A DNA stretch of 64,000 nucleotides, taken from positions 620,001 to 684,000 of the forward strand of contig NZ_CP116221.1 of assembly GCF_023556315.2 (NCBI RefSeq). Reading direction: 5' to 3'. The translations under genes were made by a program, and so were the position numbers. Shown piece after piece: positions 1 through 7,813 of this stretch. How positions within the stretch are numbered: the first letter of the stretch is position 1; every line of letters begins with the position of its first letter. This stretch comes from Psychroserpens ponticola. Its GTDB lineage: Bacteria > Bacteroidota > Bacteroidia > Flavobacteriales > Flavobacteriaceae. Under the pieces are notes generated by a model. That model was not told where the DNA came from, searched no databases, and saw nothing but the letters and a program-made list of their open reading frames with translations.

Positions 1-696
1 TTTAAGAGAACTTCGCATTGTATAAGTTTTGTTTGTGATCGTATGAACTTTCACGCAATAATCGTCTGCTTCAATCCAACTAATTTGATCTACAGGAATA
101 ATTTTACGTTTATTTCCGATTTTAATATTTAATACGGTTGATTTTTCATCAACTTGAGACCGTAATTTCTGATACAGTTTACTGTTTGTTAGTTTTAATT
201 CTGAAAGTTGCTGTACTTCAATTTGAAGCTTTTCATTTTCAAAATATAAATATAGAATCAAACTTATGGCGATGTAGCCAAGTGTATAAATTGGTGCTTT
301 TTGATAAGTGAAAAATGGAATATATTCTGAAAACAATTCAGTTATTGAAAACTCATTATTTGAAAGCATCATTTGTATCAAGGAAATGGTAATCATATTT
401 ATGAATATCAGACTAAAAATTATTCCGATAAGTTTAAAAAGACCAAGCGTTGTTTTTTTTCGTGTAGTTTGTGCTTTTACAAACTTGATTAAAATGAATG
501 AAAAGATCAACCAAATTAGCCAACGATAAGATTGTGTTTTTAGAATATCAAAAAATGTGATATCATCTGCTATCTGAAACCTTTTAATGTAATACAGTTG
601 CTGAAAGGTTTCAAAAGTAATAGCAATTACTATGATTAAAGCGATAATTAGTACACTTTGTTTAGAGTTTGATATGTCTTTTAGCTTTAAAAGCAA
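1..696 (-). CDS. Membrane LytTR-family transcriptional regulator (partial, 3' end missing)
   Basis: The gene runs off the left edge of the window. Reverse-strand translation from a TTG at 696 gives four hydrophobic segments (about residues 14-28, 59-73, 89-108 and 133-151), a charged, coiled-coil-like stretch (about 155-185), then the first half of a LytTR DNA-binding domain containing KIIPVDQISWIEADDYCVKV. LytTR domains bind DNA directly; a membrane-anchored form without a receiver domain is common in Flavobacteriaceae. The frame is open from the stop of the upstream pseudouridine synthase (703) and shares its reading frame. No ATG occurs before residue 101, so TTG at 696 is the best start: it is the only one I see that keeps all four membrane segments. 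Probably co-transcribed with the upstream gene. The signal sensed is unknown. Confidence 0.8.
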   Translation of the reverse strand, partial: MLLKLKDISNSKQSVLIIALIIVIAITFETFQQLYYIKRFQIADDITFFDILKTQSYRWLIWLIFSFILIKFVKAQTTRKKTTLGLFKLIGIIFSLIFINMITISLIQMMLSNNEFSITELFSEYIPFFTYQKAPIYTLGYIAISLILYLYFENEKLQIEVQQLSELKLTNSKLYQKLRSQVDEKSTVLNIKIGNKRKIIPVDQISWIEADDYCVKVHTITNKTYTMRSSLK

Positions 697-702
697 TTGG
701 TT

Positions 703-1461
703 TTATGTTCTAGTTGACTTTGCTTGATAATTCTTTTGAGAATTCTCAAGTAAAGCACTCAGTTCTTTAAATTCATCTTGGGTGAGTTCACGATATTCTC
801 CAACAGGAGTGTCTAAAGCAATGTTCATGATTCTGACACGTTTTAAAGTTTGTACTTCGTAGTTTAAATAATCGCACATGCGTCTAATTTGCCTGTTTAA
901 TCCTTGTGTCAATACAATTCTGAATGAAAACTTGCTCAGTTTTTCAACTTCACATTTCTTAGTGGTCTTTTTTAAATCATCAATATAAATTCCTCCAGAC
1001 ATACGTGTTATGAAGGTTTGAGAAATAGGTTTGTCTACGGTTACTATGTATTCTTTTTCGTGATTATTACTAGCGCGAAGAATTTTATTTACGATATCTC
1101 CATCATCAGTTAAGAGAATCAAACCTTCACTTGGTTTGTCTAATCGTCCAATAGGAAAGATGCGCTTAGGATAATTAATAAAGTCAATTATATTATCTTT
1201 TTCTACTCTAGTATCTGTTGTGCAAACAATGCCAATAGGCTTGTTGAAAGCTAGGTAAACAAATGCTTCTTTAGTGTTTTTAATTAATTTTCCATCTACA
1301 TGTACTTCATCGCTAATAGCGACTTTTGTTCCCATTTCAGGAACGACTCCGTTAATAGTTACACGTTTAGCATCAATTAATTTATCTGCTTCACGTCGTG
1401 AGCAATATCCAGCTTCGCTAAGGTATTTATTGATTCTTTTTAATTGTTCTGACATATTCAA
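703..1461 (-). CDS. rluF: 23S rRNA pseudouridine synthase, RluF type
   Basis: A 252-residue protein with an N-terminal S4 RNA-binding domain (about residues 8-55, with SEAGYCSRREADKLID), then the RsuA/RluF catalytic domain. The active-site motif GRLDKPSEGLILLTDDGD is present; its Asp is the catalytic residue. The stretches KILRASNNHEKEYIVTVDKP and QGLNRQIRRMCDYLNYEV match RluF (U2604 of 23S rRNA) more closely than RsuA or RluB by eye. It lies 12 bp after the hydrolase gene and 6 bp before the start of the LytTR gene in a minus-strand run. Met1 or Met3 could be the start. Precise target base is inferred from family resemblance. Confidence 0.9.
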   Translation of the reverse strand: MNMSEQLKRINKYLSEAGYCSRREADKLIDAKRVTINGVVPEMGTKVAISDEVHVDGKLIKNTKEAFVYLAFNKPIGIVCTTDTRVEKDNIIDFINYPKRIFPIGRLDKPSEGLILLTDDGDIVNKILRASNNHEKEYIVTVDKPISQTFITRMSGGIYIDDLKKTTKKCEVEKLSKFSFRIVLTQGLNRQIRRMCDYLNYEVQTLKRVRIMNIALDTPVGEYRELTQDEFKELSALLENSQKNYQAKSTRT

Positions 1462-1473
1462 AAATACAACAAT

Positions 1474-2301
1474 CTAATTACTTACAAATGCCAAAATATG
1501 ATCATCAATAGTTTCAGATTTTAGCCCATGACCAAACCCTTCAGTAGTTATTAATTTAGCGTTTTTGTAGAAATTTCTAAAATCTTCAGCATCACTATAA
1601 GGAATTATAGCATCAAATTTGTCATGAATTAAAAGCCCTTTGGCTGTTATGGATTCAGAAAACTTAGCAGCATTAAAGTGTTCGGGTTTGTTGTTAAATC
1701 GCTCTTGAATAATTACATCCATAGATTTTGATGTTCGCATATTATAACCCATCATATTAACATATCTACTAAAAACAGATACAAAATTTGAAGGCGATCC
1801 AAGTAATATTAGTTTTTCAATAGTAGGCAATTGATATTTATGCTGAAAAAACGTTGTTGCCATTCCGCCAACCGAATGTCCAATAATAATTTTTGCATTA
1901 AATTTCTTTGCTACCACATTAATACATTCCGAATAAATCACAGCATTAAACCGTTTTCCACTTGATCTGCCATGAGCAGGAGCATCAAGTGCAATGATAT
2001 TGTAATCTAATGCTCGAAGTTTTACAATTAATTCTTTCCATCTAAAAGAATTACTTTCCCAGCCATGTGCTAATAGAATGGTGTCTCTTTTTCCTAACCA
2101 ACGGTAAGTCATTATTCTTATGTCGTTGTATTTCAAATCTTCAATAAACGCTGTTTCTAAAAAGTCTTTTTCTACCTCTTTTAATCTTTTTCGTTTTGGT
2201 GAAGAAAATAATCTAATTGCCATTTTTCCAGCTGTTCTAGGAGAAAACAGGCTTATAAAATTGATAATAATACCAATTAGTTTTGCTATTATATGTTTCA
2301 T
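1474..2301 (-). CDS. Alpha/beta hydrolase
   Basis: A 275-residue alpha/beta-hydrolase-fold protein. The oxyanion motif LLAHGW, the nucleophile elbow GHSVGG, an acid in HDKFDAIIP and the late histidine in GFGHGL form a complete Ser-Asp-His triad. A hydrophobic N-terminus (about residues 4-20) may anchor it to the inner membrane. Its ATG directly follows the TAA of the cupin gene (TAAATG), so the two are translationally adjacent. Substrate cannot be read from the sequence; esterase or lipase-like activity is only a family guess. Confidence 0.85.
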   Translation of the reverse strand: MKHIIAKLIGIIINFISLFSPRTAGKMAIRLFSSPKRKRLKEVEKDFLETAFIEDLKYNDIRIMTYRWLGKRDTILLAHGWESNSFRWKELIVKLRALDYNIIALDAPAHGRSSGKRFNAVIYSECINVVAKKFNAKIIIGHSVGGMATTFFQHKYQLPTIEKLILLGSPSNFVSVFSRYVNMMGYNMRTSKSMDVIIQERFNNKPEHFNAAKFSESITAKGLLIHDKFDAIIPYSDAEDFRNFYKNAKLITTEGFGHGLKSETIDDHILAFVSN

Positions 2302-2673
2302 TTACTCATCTCTATTAACTAATTCCATTGAAAAAGCGGGTTTACATATAGCAATATATTCGCAAACGTCTTGAAATGGATTTGAGTATTGAACTTTGGT
2401 GTTTTTTTCTATTTTGATAGATTCTCCTTCCGATAAGATGACGGTTTCTCCTTCAATAATAAATTGTTTTTTTCCTTTTAAAATAAAGGTGTATTCGTCA
2501 AATTCGGGAGTTTGAAAGGGTTCACTCCAACCTGGTGGCGCAATCATATGAGCAATGCTTATATCGGAATTGCCATTTGTAGCAAGACCAAAATGCTCTT
2601 TAATTACTTTTCCATCAGTAGTAGGTACAATAAATGGGGAATGTTGTACAGTGTATTTTTTCATTATTTTCAT
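2302..2673 (-). CDS. Cupin-domain protein
   Basis: A 123-residue single-domain cupin. The two cupin motifs are recognisable but degenerate: a first half around PPGWSEPFQTPEFDEYTFIL and a second around LSEGESIKIEKNTKVQYSNP, ending in a Cys-containing strand. The usual His-x-His metal ligands are not obvious in the first motif, so metal binding is uncertain. Met4 (MKKYTV) is an equally good start. It sits between a lipoprotein gene and a hydrolase gene in one minus-strand run. Likely a small-molecule-binding or isomerase-like protein of unknown substrate. Confidence 0.75.
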   Translation of the reverse strand: MKIMKKYTVQHSPFIVPTTDGKVIKEHFGLATNGNSDISIAHMIAPPGWSEPFQTPEFDEYTFILKGKKQFIIEGETVILSEGESIKIEKNTKVQYSNPFQDVCEYIAICKPAFSMELVNRDE

Positions 2674-2713
2674 TATTTTTCTGAATTACAGTTAGTCAAA
2701 GACTGTAGTTCAG

Positions 2714-3274
2714 CTACCAATATAACATGAAATATTTAATTTTTGCATTATCTGGTATTTGTACAGCTTCAATTTTTAAATCCATATTGAATTGTAAATT
2801 GGCTGGCAGTTCTTTTTTGTCAATTGTAAATGAAGCATTAATTTCATTTACAGAAATTACAATTGAATTAATTAGAGTTGATATTCCGGAAATTTTATAG
2901 TTGTTTTTTATATCGGCAAATGTGCTTAGTGTCGATATGTTTTTACCTGTTTTATATCGTGAATCTGTAATTTGGATGCTTTTTATATGCGCAGTTGAAT
3001 CTAAGGATTGAGTTGGAGTTAGAGTAAGCAGTTGCTTGCCTGTTGTGGTATCATAAATTTCTATGTCATTGATGTCTCCTGTAAACTCATCTCCCATAAT
3101 ATTTTTTACAATAGAGTCTATAGGGAAAGCTAAATCTAAATCTTTAACTTGAGTGGAATCAGTGAGCAAACCTATATGGTGTTTGCCAACTTGAAATGGG
3201 TCTTGTTTCTTTTCTTTAGCACAACTAACGATAAGTATAGCAATTAGTAATACTGAAACTAGGGATTTGTTCAT
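2714..3274 (-). CDS. Predicted lipoprotein of unknown function
   Basis: A 186-residue protein with a lipoprotein signal peptide; the lipobox IVSC places the lipidated Cys at residue 18, followed by AKEKKQ. The mature part is beta-rich and has no domain I recognise. It lies 22 bp after the HerA-like ATPase gene and 40 bp before the cupin gene, so it is probably in their operon. No function is proposed. Confidence 0.7.
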   Translation of the reverse strand: MNKSLVSVLLIAILIVSCAKEKKQDPFQVGKHHIGLLTDSTQVKDLDLAFPIDSIVKNIMGDEFTGDINDIEIYDTTTGKQLLTLTPTQSLDSTAHIKSIQITDSRYKTGKNISTLSTFADIKNNYKISGISTLINSIVISVNEINASFTIDKKELPANLQFNMDLKIEAVQIPDNAKIKYFMLYW

Positions 3275-3296
3275 ATATTTTAAAAATAGGGTGTTA

Positions 3297-4826
3297 TTAT
3301 TTTAATAATTTTGTCAAGATACCAAGAACACTTCTAATAACAGTTGGACTTGTTAAAACTTTAATAATTGGGTTTTGTCTAGTGCTCGCTCGTCTTGTTC
3401 GTTGTTTTGTTTCTGCCTTCTTAAGATCTTCTTTTTCTTTGCGAGCTTTTTCTTTGGCTTCTTCAGCTTCAGCAATCTCAATTTTTTTATTGAGTAGTTC
3501 ATAAGCACTTTCTCTGTCGACATCAGTATTGTATTTTTTAGCTAGTTTAGATTTTCCTAAAAGAGCAGCTAATTCGCTTTCAGTTAATACATCCATTCTG
3601 CTCATGGGAGCTCGCATCATTGTTGCTGCTAATGGTGTCGGTTTACCTTTTTCATTTAAAGCAGAAACGAGTGCTTCTCCAATTCCTAAAGAGGTTAATA
3701 CATCTGCAGTATCGTAAAATTTAGTGTCAGGATAATTTTGAGCTGTTAACTTGATTGCTTTTCTGTCCTTTGCTGTAAATGCTCTTAGTGCATGCTGCAC
3801 TTTAAGACCTAGTTGGCCTAAAACTGCTTCAGGAACATCTGTTGGGTTTTGAGTTACAAAATATAAACCAACGCCTTTACTTCGAATGAGTTTAACGATA
3901 CTTTCAATTTGATTTAATAAAGCTTTTGAGGCTTCATTGAAAATTAAATGTGCTTCATCAATAAACATAATTAATTCTGGACGACCACTATCGCCTTGCT
4001 CTGGAAATGTAGAATATATTTCAGCCAAAAGACTCAACATAAATGTAGAAAACAACTTTGGTCTGTCTTGTATATCGGTTAATCTAATAATATTAATATA
4101 CCCTTTTCCTTCGTCATTAACACGTAATAAATCATCAACTTCAAAGGATGTTTCACCAAAGAATAAATTAGCACCTTGCTGTTCTAATTCAACAATTTTT
4201 CTCAAAATTGCTCCCGTTGAAGCTGTAGAAATTCTTCCATAAGCTTCCGTAAATTCAACCTTCCCTTCTTGAGTAGTATACTGTAATATCTTTTTGAAAT
4301 CTTTGAGGTCTAAAAGAGGTAGTTTATTATCATCACAATATTTGAAAATCACAGCGACTACACCAGATTGAGCATCAGAAAGGTCTAAAATTCGAGATAA
4401 CAAAACAGGACCAAATTCACTAACAGTTGCTCGTAAACGTACACCATCTTGTTCAGACAATGACATAACTTCAACTGGAAAAGCCTTTGCATCAAAAGGT
4501 AAACCTATTTTTTCGTGACGCTCATCAATTTTTGGATGTCCAGGACTTGGTTGTGCCAACCCACTTAAATCTCCTTTGATATCCATCAGCAATACAGGAA
4601 CACCTTTTTCACTTAAATTTTCAGCTAAAACTTGTAAAGTTTTTGTTTTTCCTGTGCCAGTTGCACCTGCAATTAAGCCATGTCTATTCATGGTTTTTAA
4701 AGGCACATTGACAAATGCATTTGCTAGTGTTTCTCCATCTAACATTGCAGACCCTAAAGTGATATATTCACCTTTGTTCGTGTTTCCGTCTGTGATTTCT
4801 TTTAAAAAATCGTCCGCTCTACTCAT
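3297..4826 (-). CDS. HerA-like ATPase, DUF853 (YjgR family)
   Basis: A 509-residue cytoplasmic P-loop ATPase of the HerA/FtsK superfamily, DUF853 branch (E. coli YjgR). Walker A is GATGTGKT (residues 54-61) and Walker B is LIMFIDEAHLIF. A later FVTQNPTDVPEAVLGQLG segment fits the sensor region of this family. A Lys/Glu/Ala-rich, probably coiled-coil tail (about 445-485) precedes a hydrophobic C-terminus. Length is normal for the family. It heads the minus-strand run down to the left edge. Described members bind ATP; a role in DNA or membrane processes remains unproven. Confidence 0.88.
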   Translation of the reverse strand: MSRADDFLKEITDGNTNKGEYITLGSAMLDGETLANAFVNVPLKTMNRHGLIAGATGTGKTKTLQVLAENLSEKGVPVLLMDIKGDLSGLAQPSPGHPKIDERHEKIGLPFDAKAFPVEVMSLSEQDGVRLRATVSEFGPVLLSRILDLSDAQSGVVAVIFKYCDDNKLPLLDLKDFKKILQYTTQEGKVEFTEAYGRISTASTGAILRKIVELEQQGANLFFGETSFEVDDLLRVNDEGKGYINIIRLTDIQDRPKLFSTFMLSLLAEIYSTFPEQGDSGRPELIMFIDEAHLIFNEASKALLNQIESIVKLIRSKGVGLYFVTQNPTDVPEAVLGQLGLKVQHALRAFTAKDRKAIKLTAQNYPDTKFYDTADVLTSLGIGEALVSALNEKGKPTPLAATMMRAPMSRMDVLTESELAALLGKSKLAKKYNTDVDRESAYELLNKKIEIAEAEEAKEKARKEKEDLKKAETKQRTRRASTRQNPIIKVLTSPTVIRSVLGILTKLLK

Positions 4827-5012
4827 GATTCAAAATTTGTATAAAAATAGTGTAATTTTAGTCAAGTTTAAAATGAACTAAAATGAAAAACATATCGCTG
4901 TATTTTACATCGAAAAGTTATTTTGTAATCCATAAAATAATGAAACAGAATTAGTGTTATATCTACAAAGTAAAACTTATGCCTAATTGCTTTTAACTTA
5001 TAACTTTTGAAG

Positions 5013-5020
5013 TATCTTTG
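5013..5020 (+). promoter_or_regulatory. queE -7 element (TAnnTTTG)
   Basis: TATCTTTG matches the Bacteroidota -7 consensus. The best upstream TTG (4987-4989) is 23 bp away. The element ends 6 bp before the queE ATG, which implies a transcript with little or no leader. It also overlaps the TTG that would extend the reading frame upstream, and so argues against that start. Confidence 0.55.
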
Positions 5021-5026
5021 CATGCT

Positions 5027-5659
5027 ATGACAAGAAGGGAACGACAAGAACAGATTGATAAAGGCTTATTATTGCCACTAATGGAAGAATTCTATACAAT
5101 TCAAGGTGAGGGTTTTCATAAAGGAACAGCTGCTTATTTTGTGAGAATTGGTGGTTGTGATGTAGGTTGTCATTGGTGTGATGTTAAAGAAAGTTGGTTA
5201 GCTGAATTACATCCACCAACAGAAGCTGAAAAAATTGTAGAAAATGCTGTAAAATATAGTAATACTATTGTGGTTACAGGAGGAGAGCCTTTAATGTGGG
5301 ACTTAAATCCGTTAACTTCACAATTAAAAGCGAAAGGAGTACAAACGCATATAGAAACGTCTGGTGCTTATAAATTATCTGGAACTTGGGATTGGATTTG
5401 TTTGTCTCCCAAAAAGATGAAATTGCCTACAAAAGAAGTTTGCGAAAAAGCACATGAACTCAAGTGTATTATCTATAATAAAGACGATTTTAGATTCGCT
5501 GAAGAACAAGCTGAAAAAGTTAATAAAGATTGTATTTTATATCTACAACCTGAATGGAGCAAGCGCGATAAAGTAGTGCCACAAATTGTTGATTATGTGA
5601 TGAAAAACCCTAAATGGAAAGTCTCATTACAAACCCATAAATATTTGAATATACCATAA
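5027..5659 (+). CDS. queE: 7-carboxy-7-deazaguanine synthase (radical SAM)
   Basis: A 210-residue QueE, which converts 6-carboxytetrahydropterin to 7-carboxy-7-deazaguanine in the preQ0/queuosine pathway. The FYTIQGEGF substrate motif is followed by the radical-SAM cluster motif CDVGCHWC (C-x3-C-x2-C, the spacing usual for short QueE proteins). VVTGGEP is the glycine-rich SAM-contact motif, and a late LYLQPEW motif is present. The ATG at 5027 is preferred over the upstream TTG (5018), which lies inside the promoter element. No preQ1 riboswitch was recognised upstream. A bidirectional terminator follows. Confidence 0.92.
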   Translation: MTRRERQEQIDKGLLLPLMEEFYTIQGEGFHKGTAAYFVRIGGCDVGCHWCDVKESWLAELHPPTEAEKIVENAVKYSNTIVVTGGEPLMWDLNPLTSQLKAKGVQTHIETSGAYKLSGTWDWICLSPKKMKLPTKEVCEKAHELKCIIYNKDDFRFAEEQAEKVNKDCILYLQPEWSKRDKVVPQIVDYVMKNPKWKVSLQTHKYLNIP

Positions 5660-5661
5660 AC

Positions 5662-5692
5662 AAAAAAAGCGCTGAACTACAGCGCTTTTTTT
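5662..5692. terminator. Bidirectional intrinsic terminator, queE / DUF2911
   Basis: A perfect stem GCGCTG/CAGCGC with loop AACTA is flanked by A7 and T7. It can terminate both converging genes. Confidence 0.9.
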
Positions 5693-5704
5693 AAATCGTT
5701 AATT

Positions 5705-6256
5705 TTATTTTATTAGATTAAAAGGAAATGTAGCTCTCGAATTTCCCCAACCTAAATGCATGTTAATGGCACCTTTAGATTCTTCAAATACTATAGAGAA
5801 CGCTTCTATAATCTCTTTTGATTCCGTTTTTTTGGTTGTAAATCGAGCAACATCATTATCTTGTTTATAAAAGTAACTTCCCCAAACATTTAAATCTTTA
5901 CTAATAATTGCAGTCCATTCATTTCCGTTCGACTTTATGTAAAATGTATATGTTCCAGCTGTTACAACAGTATCTCCAAACATTAAATCTTTATATAAGG
6001 TTAATTCAGCAGCTTCATTTGCACCAACTCTCCAAATGTCATCTTTTTTTACTAATTTTTCTACTTCACGATCTTTAAGATTAGGTCTACTATATACTAT
6101 TTTAATAACTTTTTCAGAGTCTTTATAATTTGTAGGAAACGATGCTGCATCCATTGGGCTTTTATCTAAATCTGGAAATTTTTGAGCATTAGCATTAAAT
6201 GAGATTAACATTAAAAATGCCATGGTAATTGTTGAAATAAATGTTGATGTTTTCAT
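5705..6256 (-). CDS. Secreted DUF2911-family protein
   Basis: A 183-residue protein with a Sec signal peptide (cleavage near NANAQ, about residue 24). The rest matches DUF2911: an SPMDAA start, YSRPNLKDREV, IWRVGANEAAELTLYKDL, VTAGTYTFY and a C-terminal HLGWGN motif. The family is common in Bacteroidota as an exported beta-rich protein of unknown role. It is monocistronic, converging with queE through a shared terminator. Confidence 0.85.
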   Translation of the reverse strand: MKTSTFISTITMAFLMLISFNANAQKFPDLDKSPMDAASFPTNYKDSEKVIKIVYSRPNLKDREVEKLVKKDDIWRVGANEAAELTLYKDLMFGDTVVTAGTYTFYIKSNGNEWTAIISKDLNVWGSYFYKQDNDVARFTTKKTESKEIIEAFSIVFEESKGAINMHLGWGNSRATFPFNLIK

Positions 6257-6357
6257 AATTAGTTTTAAGTATTTATTGATATTTTTTAAAATTAGAACCT
6301 TTTGGTCTTAATATTATATTAAATGTCGGACTTTGATGTTAAAGTTTACAAGAAGCG

Positions 6358-7632
6358 TTATTTTTTTATGAACTTTAGATGAGATCGTCCTGAATTGTTA
6401 TGGAAATCTATAAAATAAGCGCCAGAGGTTAAATTTGAAACATTAAAATTGTAGCCTTTGAGTATGGGTTGTAAAATAATATCACGTGATAATTGTTTGA
6501 TGTATTTGCCGTTTATGTCATACAATTCTATTAAAATATTATCATCGCTTGGAAAATTGATTGTGAATTCTAAATTTGTTTCCACTGGGTTTGTTTGAAT
6601 TTTTATGTCTAAATGTTGATTGTCAATCTGTCCTAAATCTTCAACACCTAAAGTGTCTTCAGTGAATTTGTAAACCGTTGTTCCAGACGCATAAGCTGTA
6701 GTAGAGTTGATGATAAAAATGCGATTTAAATTATTACCAATATTTAGGTCGTTCCATGTTACACCACCATCTAATGTTTCTTGAAAACCTGTGGTATGTC
6801 CACCCATCCACCCATGATTTTCAGTGATAAATCCAACAGCTTGAATTTCAGTTTCAACAGATTCGAAATCCAGCCAATTCACACCAGCATCAACAGATTT
6901 AATTAATTTTCCATTATTTGGGGCAACAGAAGAAATAGCGCCAAACATTATACTATTGTTGCCAACAAGAGTTTGTAATTTCCAAACATATTCGCCATTT
7001 ACATTGGTATTGTAAATTTCTGTCCATGTCGATCCTCCATCAATAGTTTTTAAAATAATTCCACCATTAGAATCTCTGCCAGCTGCAAATCCTATGTTTT
7101 CATCTAAGAATAAAACTTCAACTAAGGCATTTGCATAACTAGACATGTCAATAAATGTCCAAGTGTCACCACTATCTACAGATTTTATGATGTGAGCAGG
7201 AGTAAAATAAGCGCCACATGCATAAATTGTTGAATTACCTACAGCATCTATTCCGCAAATTGCGTTAGGGTTTGGGCTGATGTTTGTGACTTCTGTCCAG
7301 TTTACGCCTCCATCAATGGTTTTAAAAAACGTACCATTTAAAGTGCCAATAAAGCCAATATCTTCATTTAAAAATTCAATATTTCTGAAATAATAATTTC
7401 CTGTAATATCATTTTCATTGAGTTGCTCAGTCCAATTTAAACCACCATCTGTAGTCTTGTAAACTCTTGCATAGTAGCCATTTGCTGCCCAACCTAAATT
7501 TTCGTTTAAAAAAAACACATCATCAAAACGTTGGCCATTTGGATTGGAGTAAATGTTTGGCGCTGGTTGCCAAATGGGTTGTGCGCCTATACTAATGCTA
7601 AATAATAGAATGAATAATTTTACTAGTTTCAT
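6358..7632 (-). CDS. YCF48-like beta-propeller protein with T9SS type A sorting domain
   Basis: A 424-residue protein with a short signal peptide (cut near GAQ, about residue 17). Five to six blades carry the YCF48/BNR-like pattern, for example VYKTTDGGLNWTEQ, FFKTIDGGVNWTEV and ILKTIDGGSTWTEI. The last 80 residues form a type A sorting domain (VETNLEFTINF, IELYDINGKYI, LTSGAYFIDF, ending KFIKK), which directs export through the T9SS and attachment to or release from the cell surface. The fold suggests a binding scaffold; the ligand is unknown. Confidence 0.85.
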   Translation of the reverse strand: MKLVKLFILLFSISIGAQPIWQPAPNIYSNPNGQRFDDVFFLNENLGWAANGYYARVYKTTDGGLNWTEQLNENDITGNYYFRNIEFLNEDIGFIGTLNGTFFKTIDGGVNWTEVTNISPNPNAICGIDAVGNSTIYACGAYFTPAHIIKSVDSGDTWTFIDMSSYANALVEVLFLDENIGFAAGRDSNGGIILKTIDGGSTWTEIYNTNVNGEYVWKLQTLVGNNSIMFGAISSVAPNNGKLIKSVDAGVNWLDFESVETEIQAVGFITENHGWMGGHTTGFQETLDGGVTWNDLNIGNNLNRIFIINSTTAYASGTTVYKFTEDTLGVEDLGQIDNQHLDIKIQTNPVETNLEFTINFPSDDNILIELYDINGKYIKQLSRDIILQPILKGYNFNVSNLTSGAYFIDFHNNSGRSHLKFIKK

Positions 7633-7656
7633 ATGTTTATTTCTACTTTCAAATCA

Positions 7657-7664
7657 CAAAGTTA
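7657..7664 (-). promoter_or_regulatory. -7 element upstream of the YCF48-like gene
   Basis: Reverse-strand TAACTTTG matches TAnnTTTG and ends 24 bp before the ATG. No convincing -33 TTG was seen at normal spacing. Confidence 0.4.
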
Positions 7665-7813
7665 AGAATCTGTTTTTTGGTCTAAGAATTATTTTTTGTA
7701 TTAAAATAGTGTTTTTAGTTTCAAATTGTAAGTAAAATTACACTTTATGTTTCAGTTTATGAAGTTATAATTCATATTTGTATCCTATTAATAAACAAAA
7801 ATGAAATTTAGTT

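Noticed and set aside
308-529. 73-codon plus-strand ORF
   Set aside because: It lies antisense to the membrane-LytTR gene, whose frame shows clear domain structure; no coding features of its own.
4900-5026. preQ1 riboswitch before queE
   Set aside because: No pseudoknot-type aptamer pattern is visible and the promoter leaves almost no leader.
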